From: Dyadobacter sp. LHD-138
GTDB taxonomy: Bacteria > Bacteroidota > Bacteroidia > Cytophagales > Spirosomataceae
Reading direction: 5' to 3'
Assembly: GCF_030929615.1 (NCBI RefSeq)
Contig: NZ_JAVFVU010000015.1
Location: 124,001-188,000, forward strand
Length of the DNA: 64,000 nucleotides
Part shown: positions 18,248-27,104 of the stretch, piece after piece
Layout: each line of letters begins with the position of its first letter
Numbering within the stretch: the first letter of the stretch is position 1
Translations under genes and position numbers: made by a program
Notes under the pieces: generated by a model
What the model was told of the DNA's origin: nothing
Databases searched by the model: none
Seen by the model: the letters and a program-made list of their open reading frames with translations, nothing else

Positions 18248-19978
18248 ATGAAAAAAATGAATAAATACATGCTGCTGGTTTGCTCGGTTTTGACTTTTAC
18301 CCAATGCCAAAGCATATTGGATGTAAATCCCAAAGGTATCATTACCGAAGAGCAGATAAGCGAACCTAAACATGTCGATGGCCTCGTAACCGCCGCCTAC
18401 GCCTTTATTCCAAGGGCTCATGCATTTGACACGATGAATCCGTGGATTGCCAGCTTTCGCTCGGACGATGCCTATAAGGGCGGCGGTGGACTGGACGATC
18501 AAACTCCCTGGTTTCAGATGGAGACCTATTCACTGGTGAATGCCAATGTTGGAAATAATGATGGTGTATGGTTCAGTGGTTATAGCGGAATTTCCCGCGT
18601 AAACACGGCAATTAATGCCATCAAGCGTATGGATGAAGCAAAATATCCACAAAAAAATGAGCGTATCGCTGAAATGCGGTTTCTGAGAGGATGGATTCAC
18701 CTAAAACTAAAAAGGATTTACAGATGGATTCCCTATGTGACCGAAGAAAACACGAACGAGGATATTGTCAAGATTCCCAACCGCCCCGAGGGGGCGACAA
18801 CGGACATGGCCCTCTGGCAAAAAGTTTATGATGACTTAAAGTTTGCAGCCGATAATTTACCCGCAACCCAGACGGATAAGGGGAGAATTAATAAATATGG
18901 AGCAAAAGCATTTTTGGCTTATACCGTATTGTGGATGGCTTACCCTCAGGATGACCGGAATCAGCTCACGACCCTTGATAACGCTAAACTGACAGAAGCC
19001 CTGGCCCTGGTGAATGAAATTATTGACAGCGGCAAATACAAGCTGGCGACGGATATTGCCGAGAACTTTATGCTGGAATACGATAACGCGTCGCCGGAGT
19101 CATTGTGGGAGCTACAATTTACCATCAATGACGGAACAGTCCGGGGAAATCTAAATGAAGGAAACGGCCTGACCGCACCCTGGTGGAATCCCTATTTCAG
19201 CTGCTGTGATTTTCACAAGCCTAGCTATAATATGGTGAATGCATTCAAAGTGGATGCCAATGGTTATCCGCTTTTCAATACGTTCAACAATGAAAATATC
19301 ACCAACAAGAAGGAGTATTTTGCCCATAACACCTGGGATCCGCGGCTTGGCCATACCGTAGCCATTCCAGGGCATCCATGGAAATACCAGACCGTTTTGT
19401 TCGATAGTACCGCTTCGAGGCAACCAGCTGTGTATGGATATTTCCACTCTTTGAAAGAGAATGTTACGACGAATAGTCCGGGCTTGTTCAACGCTTTCTG
19501 GATGTTCAATTCCAAGAATCAGCTGGAAGTCAGATATGCGGAAGTTTTGCTTTGGAAGGCGGAAATACTGATTCAGCTCGGAAGGCATATGGAGGCACTG
19601 CCCGTTATCAATCAGATCAGGGAGCGCGCCGCACACAGTGTAGACCGGTTGAAAATGCCAGACGGCACATTCCCCGTGAAGTACAAAGTTGAGCCCTATG
19701 TGATTGGCGCAGATGTGAAATGGGATAAAGAATTTGCCTGGAATGCCTTGATGTGGGAAGCAAGGCTGGAAATGGCCATGGAAGGACGCCGGTTTTTCGA
19801 CCTCGTGAGATGGGGCCTTGCCGCCAAAACTTTGAATGGCTATCTGGATGCAGAAAAGAAACGGCGCCCCTGGCTGGAAGTTGCGAAATTTACCGCCGGC
19901 CGGGATGAGTACCTGCCGATTCCGCAAGCACAAATGAACTGGTCAAGAGGCGTTTACAAACAAAATCCCGGATATTGA
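18248..19978 (+). CDS. SusD/RagB-family surface lipoprotein (locus B)
   Basis: Ligand-binding partner of the SusC just upstream. ATG 18248 is preferred over the in-frame ATG 18221, which lies inside susC and lacks a signal; from 18248 the 576-residue protein begins MKKMNKYM and has a lipobox FTQC with Cys20. SusD landmarks: AEMRFLRGWIHLKLKRIY (about 135-152), VRYAEVLLWKAEILIQLGR (about 425), EARLEMAMEGRRFFDLVRWG (about 510-530) and the terminal YLPIPQAQMNWSRGVYKQNPGY-type tail. A terminator-like hairpin follows at 20080. Confidence 0.94.
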   Translation: MKKMNKYMLLVCSVLTFTQCQSILDVNPKGIITEEQISEPKHVDGLVTAAYAFIPRAHAFDTMNPWIASFRSDDAYKGGGGLDDQTPWFQMETYSLVNANVGNNDGVWFSGYSGISRVNTAINAIKRMDEAKYPQKNERIAEMRFLRGWIHLKLKRIYRWIPYVTEENTNEDIVKIPNRPEGATTDMALWQKVYDDLKFAADNLPATQTDKGRINKYGAKAFLAYTVLWMAYPQDDRNQLTTLDNAKLTEALALVNEIIDSGKYKLATDIAENFMLEYDNASPESLWELQFTINDGTVRGNLNEGNGLTAPWWNPYFSCCDFHKPSYNMVNAFKVDANGYPLFNTFNNENITNKKEYFAHNTWDPRLGHTVAIPGHPWKYQTVLFDSTASRQPAVYGYFHSLKENVTTNSPGLFNAFWMFNSKNQLEVRYAEVLLWKAEILIQLGRHMEALPVINQIRERAAHSVDRLKMPDGTFPVKYKVEPYVIGADVKWDKEFAWNALMWEARLEMAMEGRRFFDLVRWGLAAKTLNGYLDAEKKRRPWLEVAKFTAGRDEYLPIPQAQMNWSRGVYKQNPGY

Positions 19979-20079
19979 TATACGGAATAGTATATTTCTG
20001 TTCTTATTCATTTTTAATATCTGAAACCGGAAATTAATCCTTTTAGCACAGTATTGCAGTTACCATCTGATTACACCGG

Positions 20080-20114
20080 GGAGGCGATTTGTTTACCTGA
20101 TCGCCTCCTTATTT
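20080..20114 (+). terminator. Terminator between susD and the cupredoxin-dehydrogenase gene
   Basis: Perfect 9-bp hairpin (20080-20088 with 20100-20108), followed by TTATTTT. It sits 100 nt after susD, inside an otherwise collinear locus, so it probably lowers expression of the downstream enzymes relative to susCD. Confidence 0.75.
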
Positions 20115-20167
20115 TGCAACCAAATGTTCAATTATAATATTTCAATTACTTCAATTACTAATTTATT

Positions 20168-23026
20168 ATGCGCCATGTAGTTATCACTATTCTCGCTTTA
20201 TTTCTTGTGGGCCCTGCCAGCACGGTATTCGGCATGAATAGGAAGGAAAAGCAAGACAGTGCACGTTATGACCGGGATTATGCACTGGAAGCGACCATGC
20301 TTGGATTTTTTGCTCCCGATGGAGCCCGTAATCCTACTTTAAAGGCCAACAAGGGCGATCGGGTTCGCATTAAGATCACCAACGGAGAACTGATGACGCA
20401 TGATATTGCGTTGGAAAAACTCGGGATCAAAAGTAAGGTGATTCTCGAAAAAGGGAGCAGCACGAGTATCACCTTCACTGCGGCGCAAAACGACACCTAT
20501 TACTGTTCCGTCCCAGGACATCGCGTTGCGGGTATGGTAGGAAGTTTTGAAGTGGTCGAAGGGGTTATCTCCAATACAACCATTGCCGGACAGCTGCCTG
20601 TGAAGGACGGACAGCCTTTAAATCTGAATTTCGAAACGGGATTGCTCAAAGACTGGACGGCAACCGGCAACGCCTTCGCCAATCCGGTCATCAACTCAGA
20701 CCCCTCTCCGGTTCATGAAAAGGAAATGCATATTGGTTTTGAAGGCAAGTACTTTCTGAGCAGTGGCGGAACGGTCAATGCGAAGTTAACGGGAAGCTTA
20801 ACATCGGTTCCTTTTAAAGTTACACAGCCATTTGCTGCTTTCAGGGTTTCAGGTGGGGCTTTGCAGGATACGCGGGTTGAACTTTTACTGGCCGGAACGG
20901 ATCAGGTTATTTTTCATATCACCGGACAAGGCAGGGCCACTTTACAACCCGTGGTTGTGGATTTACAACCCTATCTGAACAAGGAGATTTTCATCCGGAT
21001 AATCGACAACGAGACGGGGATTTCGCAGATTCCATACATTCCAAACGACAAATGGGCACATATCAATTTCGATGACTTCCTTTTTTATCCAAGCCGTCCG
21101 AATTTCCCCAATGAGCTAAAACAAAAAGACATTATAATTCTTCCGCCGTTGGACCCTGTGCTGAACGCAGGACTTTCGGGTGTGAAAGCAGCTCAGGCCA
21201 TGACGCCGCCCAAAGGTTTTAAAGTGACCCTGGCCGCAGCAGAGCCGGCTATCATTCGCCCGATCAGTTTTACAATTGATGCAAAAGGAAGGCTTTGGGT
21301 CGTTGAAGGGCACACCTACCCTGTTCCGGCCAAAGAGGGAGAAGGAAAGGATCGTATCCTGATTTTTGAAGATACCAATGGCGACGGAACGCTGGACAGC
21401 AGAAAGGTATTTGCGGAAAAGTTGAATTTGGTGAGTGGTATCGAGGTGGGCATGGGCGGTGTTTGGTTGGGTGCCGCACCTTATCTGTTGTTTATCCCGA
21501 TTGATGCAAAAAATGACAAGCCTGCCGGACCACCACAAAAGTTGCTCGACGGATGGGGTGTTCAGGATACCCATGAGGTGCTGAACAATTTAAGATGGGG
21601 ACCCGACGGCTGGCTTTACGGTACCCATGGCGTTTTTACACATTCCAATGTAGGCAAACCAGGCGCTCCGGATTCTGAACGGACAAAGTTAAACGCAGGC
21701 GTTTGGCGGTATCACCCCACGACCCATAAATTTGAATTGTTTGCAGAAGGATCCAGCAATCCATGGGGAATCGATTTTAATGACTATGGCCATCCCTTTA
21801 TCACCGTTTGTGTGATTCCGCATATGTATCATGTCATTCAGGGGGCGCGTTACCAGCGGCAGGCGGGAAAGCATTTTAACCCATATACCTATGATGACAT
21901 CAAAACCATTGGTGACCATGTACATTGGCTCGGCGATCGCGGACCGCATGCAGGGAACTTCCGGTCTGCCTCTGCGGGCGGAGGACATGCCCACGCAGGC
22001 GCGATGATATACCTCGGCGGTGATTCCTGGCCAAAGGAATACCGCAATGAAATTTTCATGAACAATATCAATGGTGCCCGACTGAATGTGGATCATTTCG
22101 AGCGCAACGGATCTGGTTATGTGGCGTCTCATAAAAATGATTTCCTGGCCATGAACGACTCCTGGTCGCAATGGCTGAATATGAAGTATGACCCAAGCGG
22201 ATCGGTGTATGCAATAGACTGGTATGACAAAAACCAATGTCACAGTCCGAATCCCGATGTACACGATAAAACGATGGGAAGGATTTTTAAAATTACGCAT
22301 GAGAACGACAAGTTTGTAAAAGTGGACCTATCCAAAGCCTCCGATATGGCATTGGTGAATTATCAGTTAAATGCCAACGATTGGTACGTGCGGCAGGCGA
22401 GAACAATTTTGCAGGAACGTGGACCTAATAAAAAAGTACACAAAGCACTGAAACAAATATTGTCAACCAATCCCGACGTAACCCGAAAACTACGCGCCAT
22501 GTGGGCACTGCATGTCACAAAAGGGTTTACTGAAAAAGAACTGACCGATTTATTAGCCAACGAACACGAGGATGTAAGAAGCTGGGCTATTCAGCTGCTG
22601 GCAGAAAACAAAAGCGTTTCCCCCGAAACGTTGAAACACTTCGCAGCCCTGGCCCAAAAAGATACCTCGCCAGTGGTCAGGTTATATCTTACCTCGGCAC
22701 TGACAAGACTGGAGCCCGCGCAAAGGTGGGATGTTCTGGATGCACTGGTTCAAAAATCGGATGACAAAGATGATCACAACCTGCCTCTAATGGTCTGGTA
22801 TGCTGCCGAACCACTGGCCGCCATCGATATGAAACGTGCATTGTTAATGGCGGAAAAATCCAAACTGCCTAAAATTTTACAATATACCATTCAACGCATA
22901 GGTGCCATCGGTACGGATGAATCTAAAAAAGTGCTGAAAGAGCTGGATAGCAAATTAGGTAAAAACGGGCATTCACACGAGAACCACGAAAGTCAGATGC
23001 TGATTGGAAAGATTTTGAAAAATTAA
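20168..23026 (+). CDS. Cupredoxin - PVC-type membrane-bound dehydrogenase - HEAT-repeat protein
   Basis: Exported copper protein joined to a soluble-PQQ/glucose-sorbosone-dehydrogenase-like beta-propeller; reaction unknown. The 952 residues comprise a signal peptide (1-22), a plastocyanin/azurin-like domain (about 38-132) with a complete type 1 copper set H78, C113, H118 and M123 (C-x4-H-x4-M), a beta-sandwich domain (about 145-315, opening LNFETGLLKDWTATGNAF), the PVC-type dehydrogenase propeller (about 340-745: GFKVTLAAAEPAIIRPISF, GRLWVVEGHTYP, WGPDGWLYGTHGVF, SNPWGIDFNDYGH, YAIDWYDKNQCH) with an acidic D-x-N-x-D-G calcium-like loop, and C-terminal HEAT repeats (about 755-940). It lacks the C-terminal haem domain found in the paralogue at 32381-35830. 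The FG-GAP gene follows after 14 nt. Confidence 0.85.
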   Translation: MRHVVITILALFLVGPASTVFGMNRKEKQDSARYDRDYALEATMLGFFAPDGARNPTLKANKGDRVRIKITNGELMTHDIALEKLGIKSKVILEKGSSTSITFTAAQNDTYYCSVPGHRVAGMVGSFEVVEGVISNTTIAGQLPVKDGQPLNLNFETGLLKDWTATGNAFANPVINSDPSPVHEKEMHIGFEGKYFLSSGGTVNAKLTGSLTSVPFKVTQPFAAFRVSGGALQDTRVELLLAGTDQVIFHITGQGRATLQPVVVDLQPYLNKEIFIRIIDNETGISQIPYIPNDKWAHINFDDFLFYPSRPNFPNELKQKDIIILPPLDPVLNAGLSGVKAAQAMTPPKGFKVTLAAAEPAIIRPISFTIDAKGRLWVVEGHTYPVPAKEGEGKDRILIFEDTNGDGTLDSRKVFAEKLNLVSGIEVGMGGVWLGAAPYLLFIPIDAKNDKPAGPPQKLLDGWGVQDTHEVLNNLRWGPDGWLYGTHGVFTHSNVGKPGAPDSERTKLNAGVWRYHPTTHKFELFAEGSSNPWGIDFNDYGHPFITVCVIPHMYHVIQGARYQRQAGKHFNPYTYDDIKTIGDHVHWLGDRGPHAGNFRSASAGGGHAHAGAMIYLGGDSWPKEYRNEIFMNNINGARLNVDHFERNGSGYVASHKNDFLAMNDSWSQWLNMKYDPSGSVYAIDWYDKNQCHSPNPDVHDKTMGRIFKITHENDKFVKVDLSKASDMALVNYQLNANDWYVRQARTILQERGPNKKVHKALKQILSTNPDVTRKLRAMWALHVTKGFTEKELTDLLANEHEDVRSWAIQLLAENKSVSPETLKHFAALAQKDTSPVVRLYLTSALTRLEPAQRWDVLDALVQKSDDKDDHNLPLMVWYAAEPLAAIDMKRALLMAEKSKLPKILQYTIQRIGAIGTDESKKVLKELDSKLGKNGHSHENHESQMLIGKILKN

Positions 23027-23040
23027 TTTAGCTGGTATCT

Positions 23041-24237
23041 ATGCAAAAGACGATAAAGTTGAACAGACAACGTATCTGCCGGATCGTTGCACTACTGGGG
23101 CTTTGTACAAACCTTTCCCTGGCACAATCTGAGGGTGATCAAAATTTCAAAAAAACGACACTGACCAGAGATTTTATCTCGGAAGGTGCAGCTGTTGCGG
23201 ATTTGAACAAAGATGGACGAATGGATATCATCGCCGGCTATTACTGGTTTGAGGCGCCTGACTGGAAGAAACATGAATTGGCACCATCCCGGGTTTTTGA
23301 ACCGCGAAAAGAATACAGCAATTCGTTTCTGAATCTGGGCATGGATGTAAATCTGGACGGCTGGGATGATGTCGTGATTGTTGATTTCCCCGGAAAACCG
23401 GGCTTCTGGTTTGAGAATCCCCGGAACAAATCGGACCAATGGGTAAAGCATATCATCGCGGATTCCTTAGGGATATCCAATGAATCTCCTGGTTTTATCG
23501 ATATGGATGGAGATGGAAGGCTGGATATTCTTTGCGGCGATAAGGTTAAAAAACAGATCGTTTGGTTGCAGGCTCCCACAAAGAAGGGGGATACCGAATG
23601 GAAACGTTTTGCACTAAGTGGAGAAAATGTGCCCGGAACTGAGATTTTCTCACATGGAATAGGCTATGGCGACATCAATATGGACGGCATAAAAGATGTT
23701 GTCATTCGTGAAGGCTGGTTTGAAGGGACGAAGAACAATAAAGCGGGTAACTGGGTTTTTCACCAGGCCAATTTGGGAGAGCCCTGTTCCCACATGCAAA
23801 TTTTGGATGTAAACGGAGATCGTAAAAATGATGTCGTAAGCGCCTCTGCCCATGGATTAGGCATCTGGTGGCACGAACAGATTACGGACGCCGCAGGTAA
23901 GATCAATTTCAAAACGCATTTGATGAGTACCACCACGGCGCAAACTCATGCTTCGATCATGGCAGATTTAAACGGTGATGGAACCAAAGATTATATCACA
24001 GGCAAAAGATTCCTGGCGCACCATGGCCGGGATCCGGGCGACAGCGATGCCGCGATATTGCTTTGGTTCGAATTTAATTCAAACAAAGAACCGTATTTTA
24101 AAGAGCACGTCATTGACAACGATTCAGGGGCCGGTCTCAATATTGTGGTGCAGGATATCAATAAGGATAAAAAACCAGATATCGTTGTGGCCAATAAAAA
24201 CGGTGTGTTTTTGTTGGAAAACAGAATTAGAAAGTAA
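23041..24237 (+). CDS. Secreted FG-GAP/VCBS beta-propeller protein (locus B)
   Basis: Exported, probably calcium-binding propeller of 398 residues with no identified catalytic residues. A signal peptide (about 1-29, ending LSLAQ) precedes at least five repeats with acidic loops: DLNKDGRMDIIAGYYWFE, DVNLDGWDDVVIVDFPG, DMDGDGRLDILCGD, DINMDGIKDVVIREGWFE, DVNGDRKNDVVSASAHG, DLNGDGTKDYITGKRF, DINKDKKPDIVVANKNG. It has a close counterpart of similar length in locus C (37258-38433), and each is encoded beside a PVC-type dehydrogenase, so the two proteins likely work together, perhaps as a substrate-presenting or assembly partner (inference). Last gene of locus B. Confidence 0.88.
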   Translation: MQKTIKLNRQRICRIVALLGLCTNLSLAQSEGDQNFKKTTLTRDFISEGAAVADLNKDGRMDIIAGYYWFEAPDWKKHELAPSRVFEPRKEYSNSFLNLGMDVNLDGWDDVVIVDFPGKPGFWFENPRNKSDQWVKHIIADSLGISNESPGFIDMDGDGRLDILCGDKVKKQIVWLQAPTKKGDTEWKRFALSGENVPGTEIFSHGIGYGDINMDGIKDVVIREGWFEGTKNNKAGNWVFHQANLGEPCSHMQILDVNGDRKNDVVSASAHGLGIWWHEQITDAAGKINFKTHLMSTTTAQTHASIMADLNGDGTKDYITGKRFLAHHGRDPGDSDAAILLWFEFNSNKEPYFKEHVIDNDSGAGLNIVVQDINKDKKPDIVVANKNGVFLLENRIRK

Positions 24238-24322
24238 ATGCGCTATTTTGGTCCGGTTGATTGAAATAAAAGTGGCCGGGAGCGTGTTAGGGTAAAATAA
24301 AAGAATGTATGGCATCGACCGT

Positions 24323-24372
24323 CGCAAAACGTATTAATAAAGAGATTAATTACTTTGTTAACACGTTTTGCG
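24323..24372. terminator. Inverted repeat between convergent genes, possible bidirectional terminator
   Basis: Arms 24323-24332 and 24363-24372 are exact reverse complements (10 bp, CGCAAAACGT type) around a 30-nt AT-rich loop that itself contains a small dyad. It lies between the locus B end (+) and the minus-strand genes that end at 24428. No strong T-run, so function is tentative. Confidence 0.4.
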
Positions 24373-24427
24373 GCTTGATTTATATTGGCTTTTCAAGGAT
24401 GTCAAGAATATATACTCCAATGGCATC

Positions 24428-24833
24428 TTACCCTCTTGGAATAAACAAAGCAGAAATTACCATCCCCACCATCATCAACGCAGCCAGCCACATTTTAAAT
24501 CGATGTGATTTGCTGCGAACTAGGTATTCGATGATCAGCGCGAGAATCGACGTTGTAATCCCAACAAAAAAATGATAGCGCAAAGGAAGGCGGTCATCGC
24601 CGAAATAATATTGGATCGTCATGATACCAATTTGATACAATGCAGTTGAATTCAGCATGAAGAACATAAATGACCATTTCTGTTTTTTTTACCGGCTCGG
24701 ATTTTCGATTACCGTGTTTTAATCCGTCAAGCATTTCTTCTGGAAAGATAAATTTCATATCTAATTTGGCCTTTTCGTATAATGGTCCGTTTGAACAGAT
24801 GTAATTGCTGTGACCGGTCGCTTCCTTTTCCAT
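24428..24833 (-). pseudogene. Small membrane protein gene split by a one-base frameshift at an 8-T tract
   Basis: Two overlapping minus-strand frames, 24594-24833 and 24428-24667, become one continuous 134-residue protein if one base is removed from the homopolymer at plus 24683-24690 (eight T). The corrected junction reads PVKKQKWSFMFF and leads into three hydrophobic segments (FMFFMLNSTALYQIGIM, HFFVGITTSILALIIEYLV, MWLAALMMVGMVISALFI) after a soluble N-terminal 50 residues, a sensible small integral membrane protein. It is therefore a recent frameshift, a phase-variable tract or a sequencing error. It starts 21 nt after the DUF4180 gene and is probably cotranscribed. Family not recognised. 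Confidence 0.6.
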
Positions 24834-24854
24834 AACCTATAAGGCTGTAATCCA

Positions 24855-25220
24855 CTACCGTTTGCTGGAAAACCGACTGATCGCTTCTTCCCTGGAATTT
24901 ACAAAGTTAATGAGCCCCAGCTTGTTACTTTCAAAGACAAAGTCCCGGAAGCTTTTGCTCGGATGCGAATCAAAATTTCCAATAATGGCAAGCCCCATCC
25001 GGTAATTGGAAAACTTCTGAAGAATCTCTCCGGCTATACCCGTTTTGAGATCAAAAAAATCCTGCGTTATATTTTTTTCATTGATCATAATCCTATCGAA
25101 TCCCTGGTAATACAAATTACCCAATAAATCCAGACCATCTTCAGTGCTGGCGATTACAAGTTTATCCGAAATCACCTCGGCTATTCTTAATTCATTAATT
25201 TGGTGAGTCTCAACTGTCAT
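24855..25220 (-). CDS. DUF4180 family protein
   Basis: Small cytoplasmic protein of 121 residues matching the DUF4180 pattern: IAEVISDKLVIASTEDGLDLLGNLYYQGFDRIMINEKNITQDFFDLKTGIAGEILQKFSNYR region through GLAIIGNF and SKSFRDFVFESNKLGLINFVNS. The fold resembles STAS-like proteins by its alternating pattern (inference); no catalytic motif is evident and the function is unknown. No neighbour gives a clear clue; the frameshifted membrane gene follows. Confidence 0.8.
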   Translation of the reverse strand: MTVETHQINELRIAEVISDKLVIASTEDGLDLLGNLYYQGFDRIMINEKNITQDFFDLKTGIAGEILQKFSNYRMGLAIIGNFDSHPSKSFRDFVFESNKLGLINFVNSREEAISRFSSKR

Positions 25221-25491
25221 GTATGGCTGTTCTTAATAGTACCTTTTTTTCTTAAAATTATAAATTTCCCCCGGATTTTCAGTCTCGTCACAAAATCCGG
25301 TGGTGACATCGTTTTGTGAAGCAATAAGACGCCGTCTCCCATACTATGCGGTATGCTATTAAATGACCCCGTATAAAAAATAATTCTGAATGCCATGCAT
25401 ATAGCGTGTCTGCAATACCAGCGACATAATATATTCTATTTATTAATTATGAAGTTACCAATCCGTACTTTTCATAGTAGCCCACAGTAAA

Positions 25492-26295
25492 TCAATTTCT
25501 CAGTTTTTGGTAGAAATTTGTAATCAGTTCGATAACCAAGCCAGGCTTGTCATAGGGGATATTGTGTGAACTGCCCTTGGCCAAAACCAGTTTGCGATTT
25601 TTAGCTGCTTTAACAAAACTGCGCTGATCGGCTTGAAACCGTTCATTTTCTTGCACTTCCGTAAATGGTCCTTTCTCAGCCATGATATTCAGAATTGGGA
25701 TTTCAGAGGGCAATGGCACCTGTCGGACATAATTACTATTCCGCTCCATGTTGGCCAGCAGGTGGTACAAACTTATATCGTCGGGTTCATAGTCCTTACG
25801 ATCAAGGCTCTTAAAATAATTTCTGGCGAAACTCATGTCTTCATAAGATGGTATTCTCGGATCAAGCAGAACAATTCCTTTGACTTGTTCAGGATGTCGC
25901 CCAGCAAATACACGATTATAAAAACCACCAAGGGAGTGCCCAACAACGAGAAAATCAGCATTGCCGTAGCCAAAATTTCCCAGGGCGACTTCTAAACTTT
26001 TGATTTCCTGAAGGATCGTATAATTGGCTGTATCTAACGTGCTTTTCCCAAAACCAGCACGATCATAAGTGATCACTGTGGCTTGAAGCCGATGATGAAG
26101 GACAGTGGCAATCGAATCCCATTGTGAGGCATCCATCCCTCCTCCTGATTCAAAAAGTATCGGTAAATTCTTTCCCTTCAAAATCCGGAAATGTAGTGTA
26201 TAGGGACTGACATCAATTAGCGTATCTATGAGCTGTGCTTCCGCGTTGACAGCGATAAGTGAAAGAATAATGAAAATAGCACGCTTAAAGATCAT
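25492..26295 (-). CDS. Exported alpha/beta-fold hydrolase
   Basis: Serine hydrolase of 267 residues with a signal peptide (1-20, ending VNAEA). Catalytic set visible: nucleophile elbow G119-H-S121-L-G-G, acid Asp145 in IVLLDPRIPS, and His244 in GSSHNIP. The oxyanion/first strand motif LFESGGGMDASQWD and ITYDRAGFGKS place it with the epoxide-hydrolase/haloperoxidase-like group. Substrate unknown. It is transcribed alone: about 270 nt of non-coding sequence follow and a -7 box stands before the start. Confidence 0.85.
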   Translation of the reverse strand: MIFKRAIFIILSLIAVNAEAQLIDTLIDVSPYTLHFRILKGKNLPILFESGGGMDASQWDSIATVLHHRLQATVITYDRAGFGKSTLDTANYTILQEIKSLEVALGNFGYGNADFLVVGHSLGGFYNRVFAGRHPEQVKGIVLLDPRIPSYEDMSFARNYFKSLDRKDYEPDDISLYHLLANMERNSNYVRQVPLPSEIPILNIMAEKGPFTEVQENERFQADQRSFVKAAKNRKLVLAKGSSHNIPYDKPGLVIELITNFYQKLRN

Positions 26296-26320
26296 GATTG
26301 TGAACAGTAGTAGGAGACAA

Positions 26321-26328
26321 CAAATATA
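26321..26328 (-). promoter_or_regulatory. -7 box of the alpha/beta hydrolase gene
   Basis: On the minus strand TATATTTG is an exact TAnnTTTG, 26 nt before the start codon at 26295. No good TTG -33 box is present at 17-23 nt. Confidence 0.4.
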
Positions 26329-26528
26329 AGAGCAACGACTCAGTTTAGTTTACAGTCCTGACGCACAATAAAAATTAAGTCGTCTCGCAAAATCCTTCTA
26401 TTGGACACAGCCATACAAAATCTGTACTGGGGCAGAATCCGTCTCTACTTACCTCCGTTTTCAAGTACTATGCTTTCTGAGGTTATTTGAATTTATTACG
26501 CTCTTCGGGTGCTAAAAGTCTGAACAAC

Positions 26529-27104
26529 CTATATTTTTTTCATTCTGATTTCTTTAATGTCTCTGTTAAGCCCTTTCCAAACCATATTTTTATTATTATC
26601 AAGTTCAATCGAAAAATTCTCGCCGTCCAGACCAAAATTCTTGATGAACATTTCTTCTGGTTTCCATGTCCGGGAGCCTACCGGAAAGTCCCATTCAAAC
26701 AATGTAAAAGCATGTGGACCTTTTTTTTCTATCATACGACCAGCATCAGCCAAAAGGTCGAATCTTACCGGCCACAGCTGTCCGTTGTATGTAATTTGTC
26801 CCTTGCATCTAGGACGATTTAAGATTTCTCTGGAAATGCTCTGAATTTCCAAAATCGCAAAATTTTGAAAGACGGTGTCTTTTTTTACTGATCCTGTGGA
26901 ATTAATGTATTTGAGATGGAATTCTACTTGTTGTAAATTCCATCTGCCAATAAGCTGACTCGTGAGGGTATCCATGATCTGCACAGCTGCCTTGTCAAAA
27001 TCAATCCTAACAAATTCAGATTCAAATTTTTCTTTGGATTTGCATTGATATAGCCCCCCACTTATCAGAAGGAACAGCAAAAAAAGGACATATTTATTTT
27101 TCAT
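26529..27104 (-). CDS. Hypothetical lipoprotein
   Basis: A 191-residue protein with a lipoprotein signal (hydrophobic 5-18, lipobox GLYQC with Cys21) and no domain that I recognise. The mature part is a mixed beta-rich sequence (IMDTLTSQLIGRWNLQQVEFHLKYIN, NFAILEIQSISREILNRPRCKGQITYNG, GPHAFTLFEWDFPVGSRTW) that resembles small lipocalin-like or META-like outer-membrane lipoproteins of Bacteroidota, but this is only an impression. It has a single Cys in the mature part besides the lipidated one. Stands alone, divergent from the GH127 gene 700 nt away. Confidence 0.7.
   Translation of the reverse strand: MKNKYVLFLLFLLISGGLYQCKSKEKFESEFVRIDFDKAAVQIMDTLTSQLIGRWNLQQVEFHLKYINSTGSVKKDTVFQNFAILEIQSISREILNRPRCKGQITYNGQLWPVRFDLLADAGRMIEKKGPHAFTLFEWDFPVGSRTWKPEEMFIKNFGLDGENFSIELDNNKNMVWKGLNRDIKEIRMKKI

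Noticed and set aside
19151-19933. Long 260-codon minus-strand frame inside susD of locus B
   Set aside because: Fully antisense to a well-supported SusD gene; the reading frame is open because of codon bias, and the protein has no domain features.
24309-24575. 88-codon plus-strand frame across the convergent region
   Set aside because: Antisense to the frameshifted membrane protein, whose corrected translation is far more protein-like.
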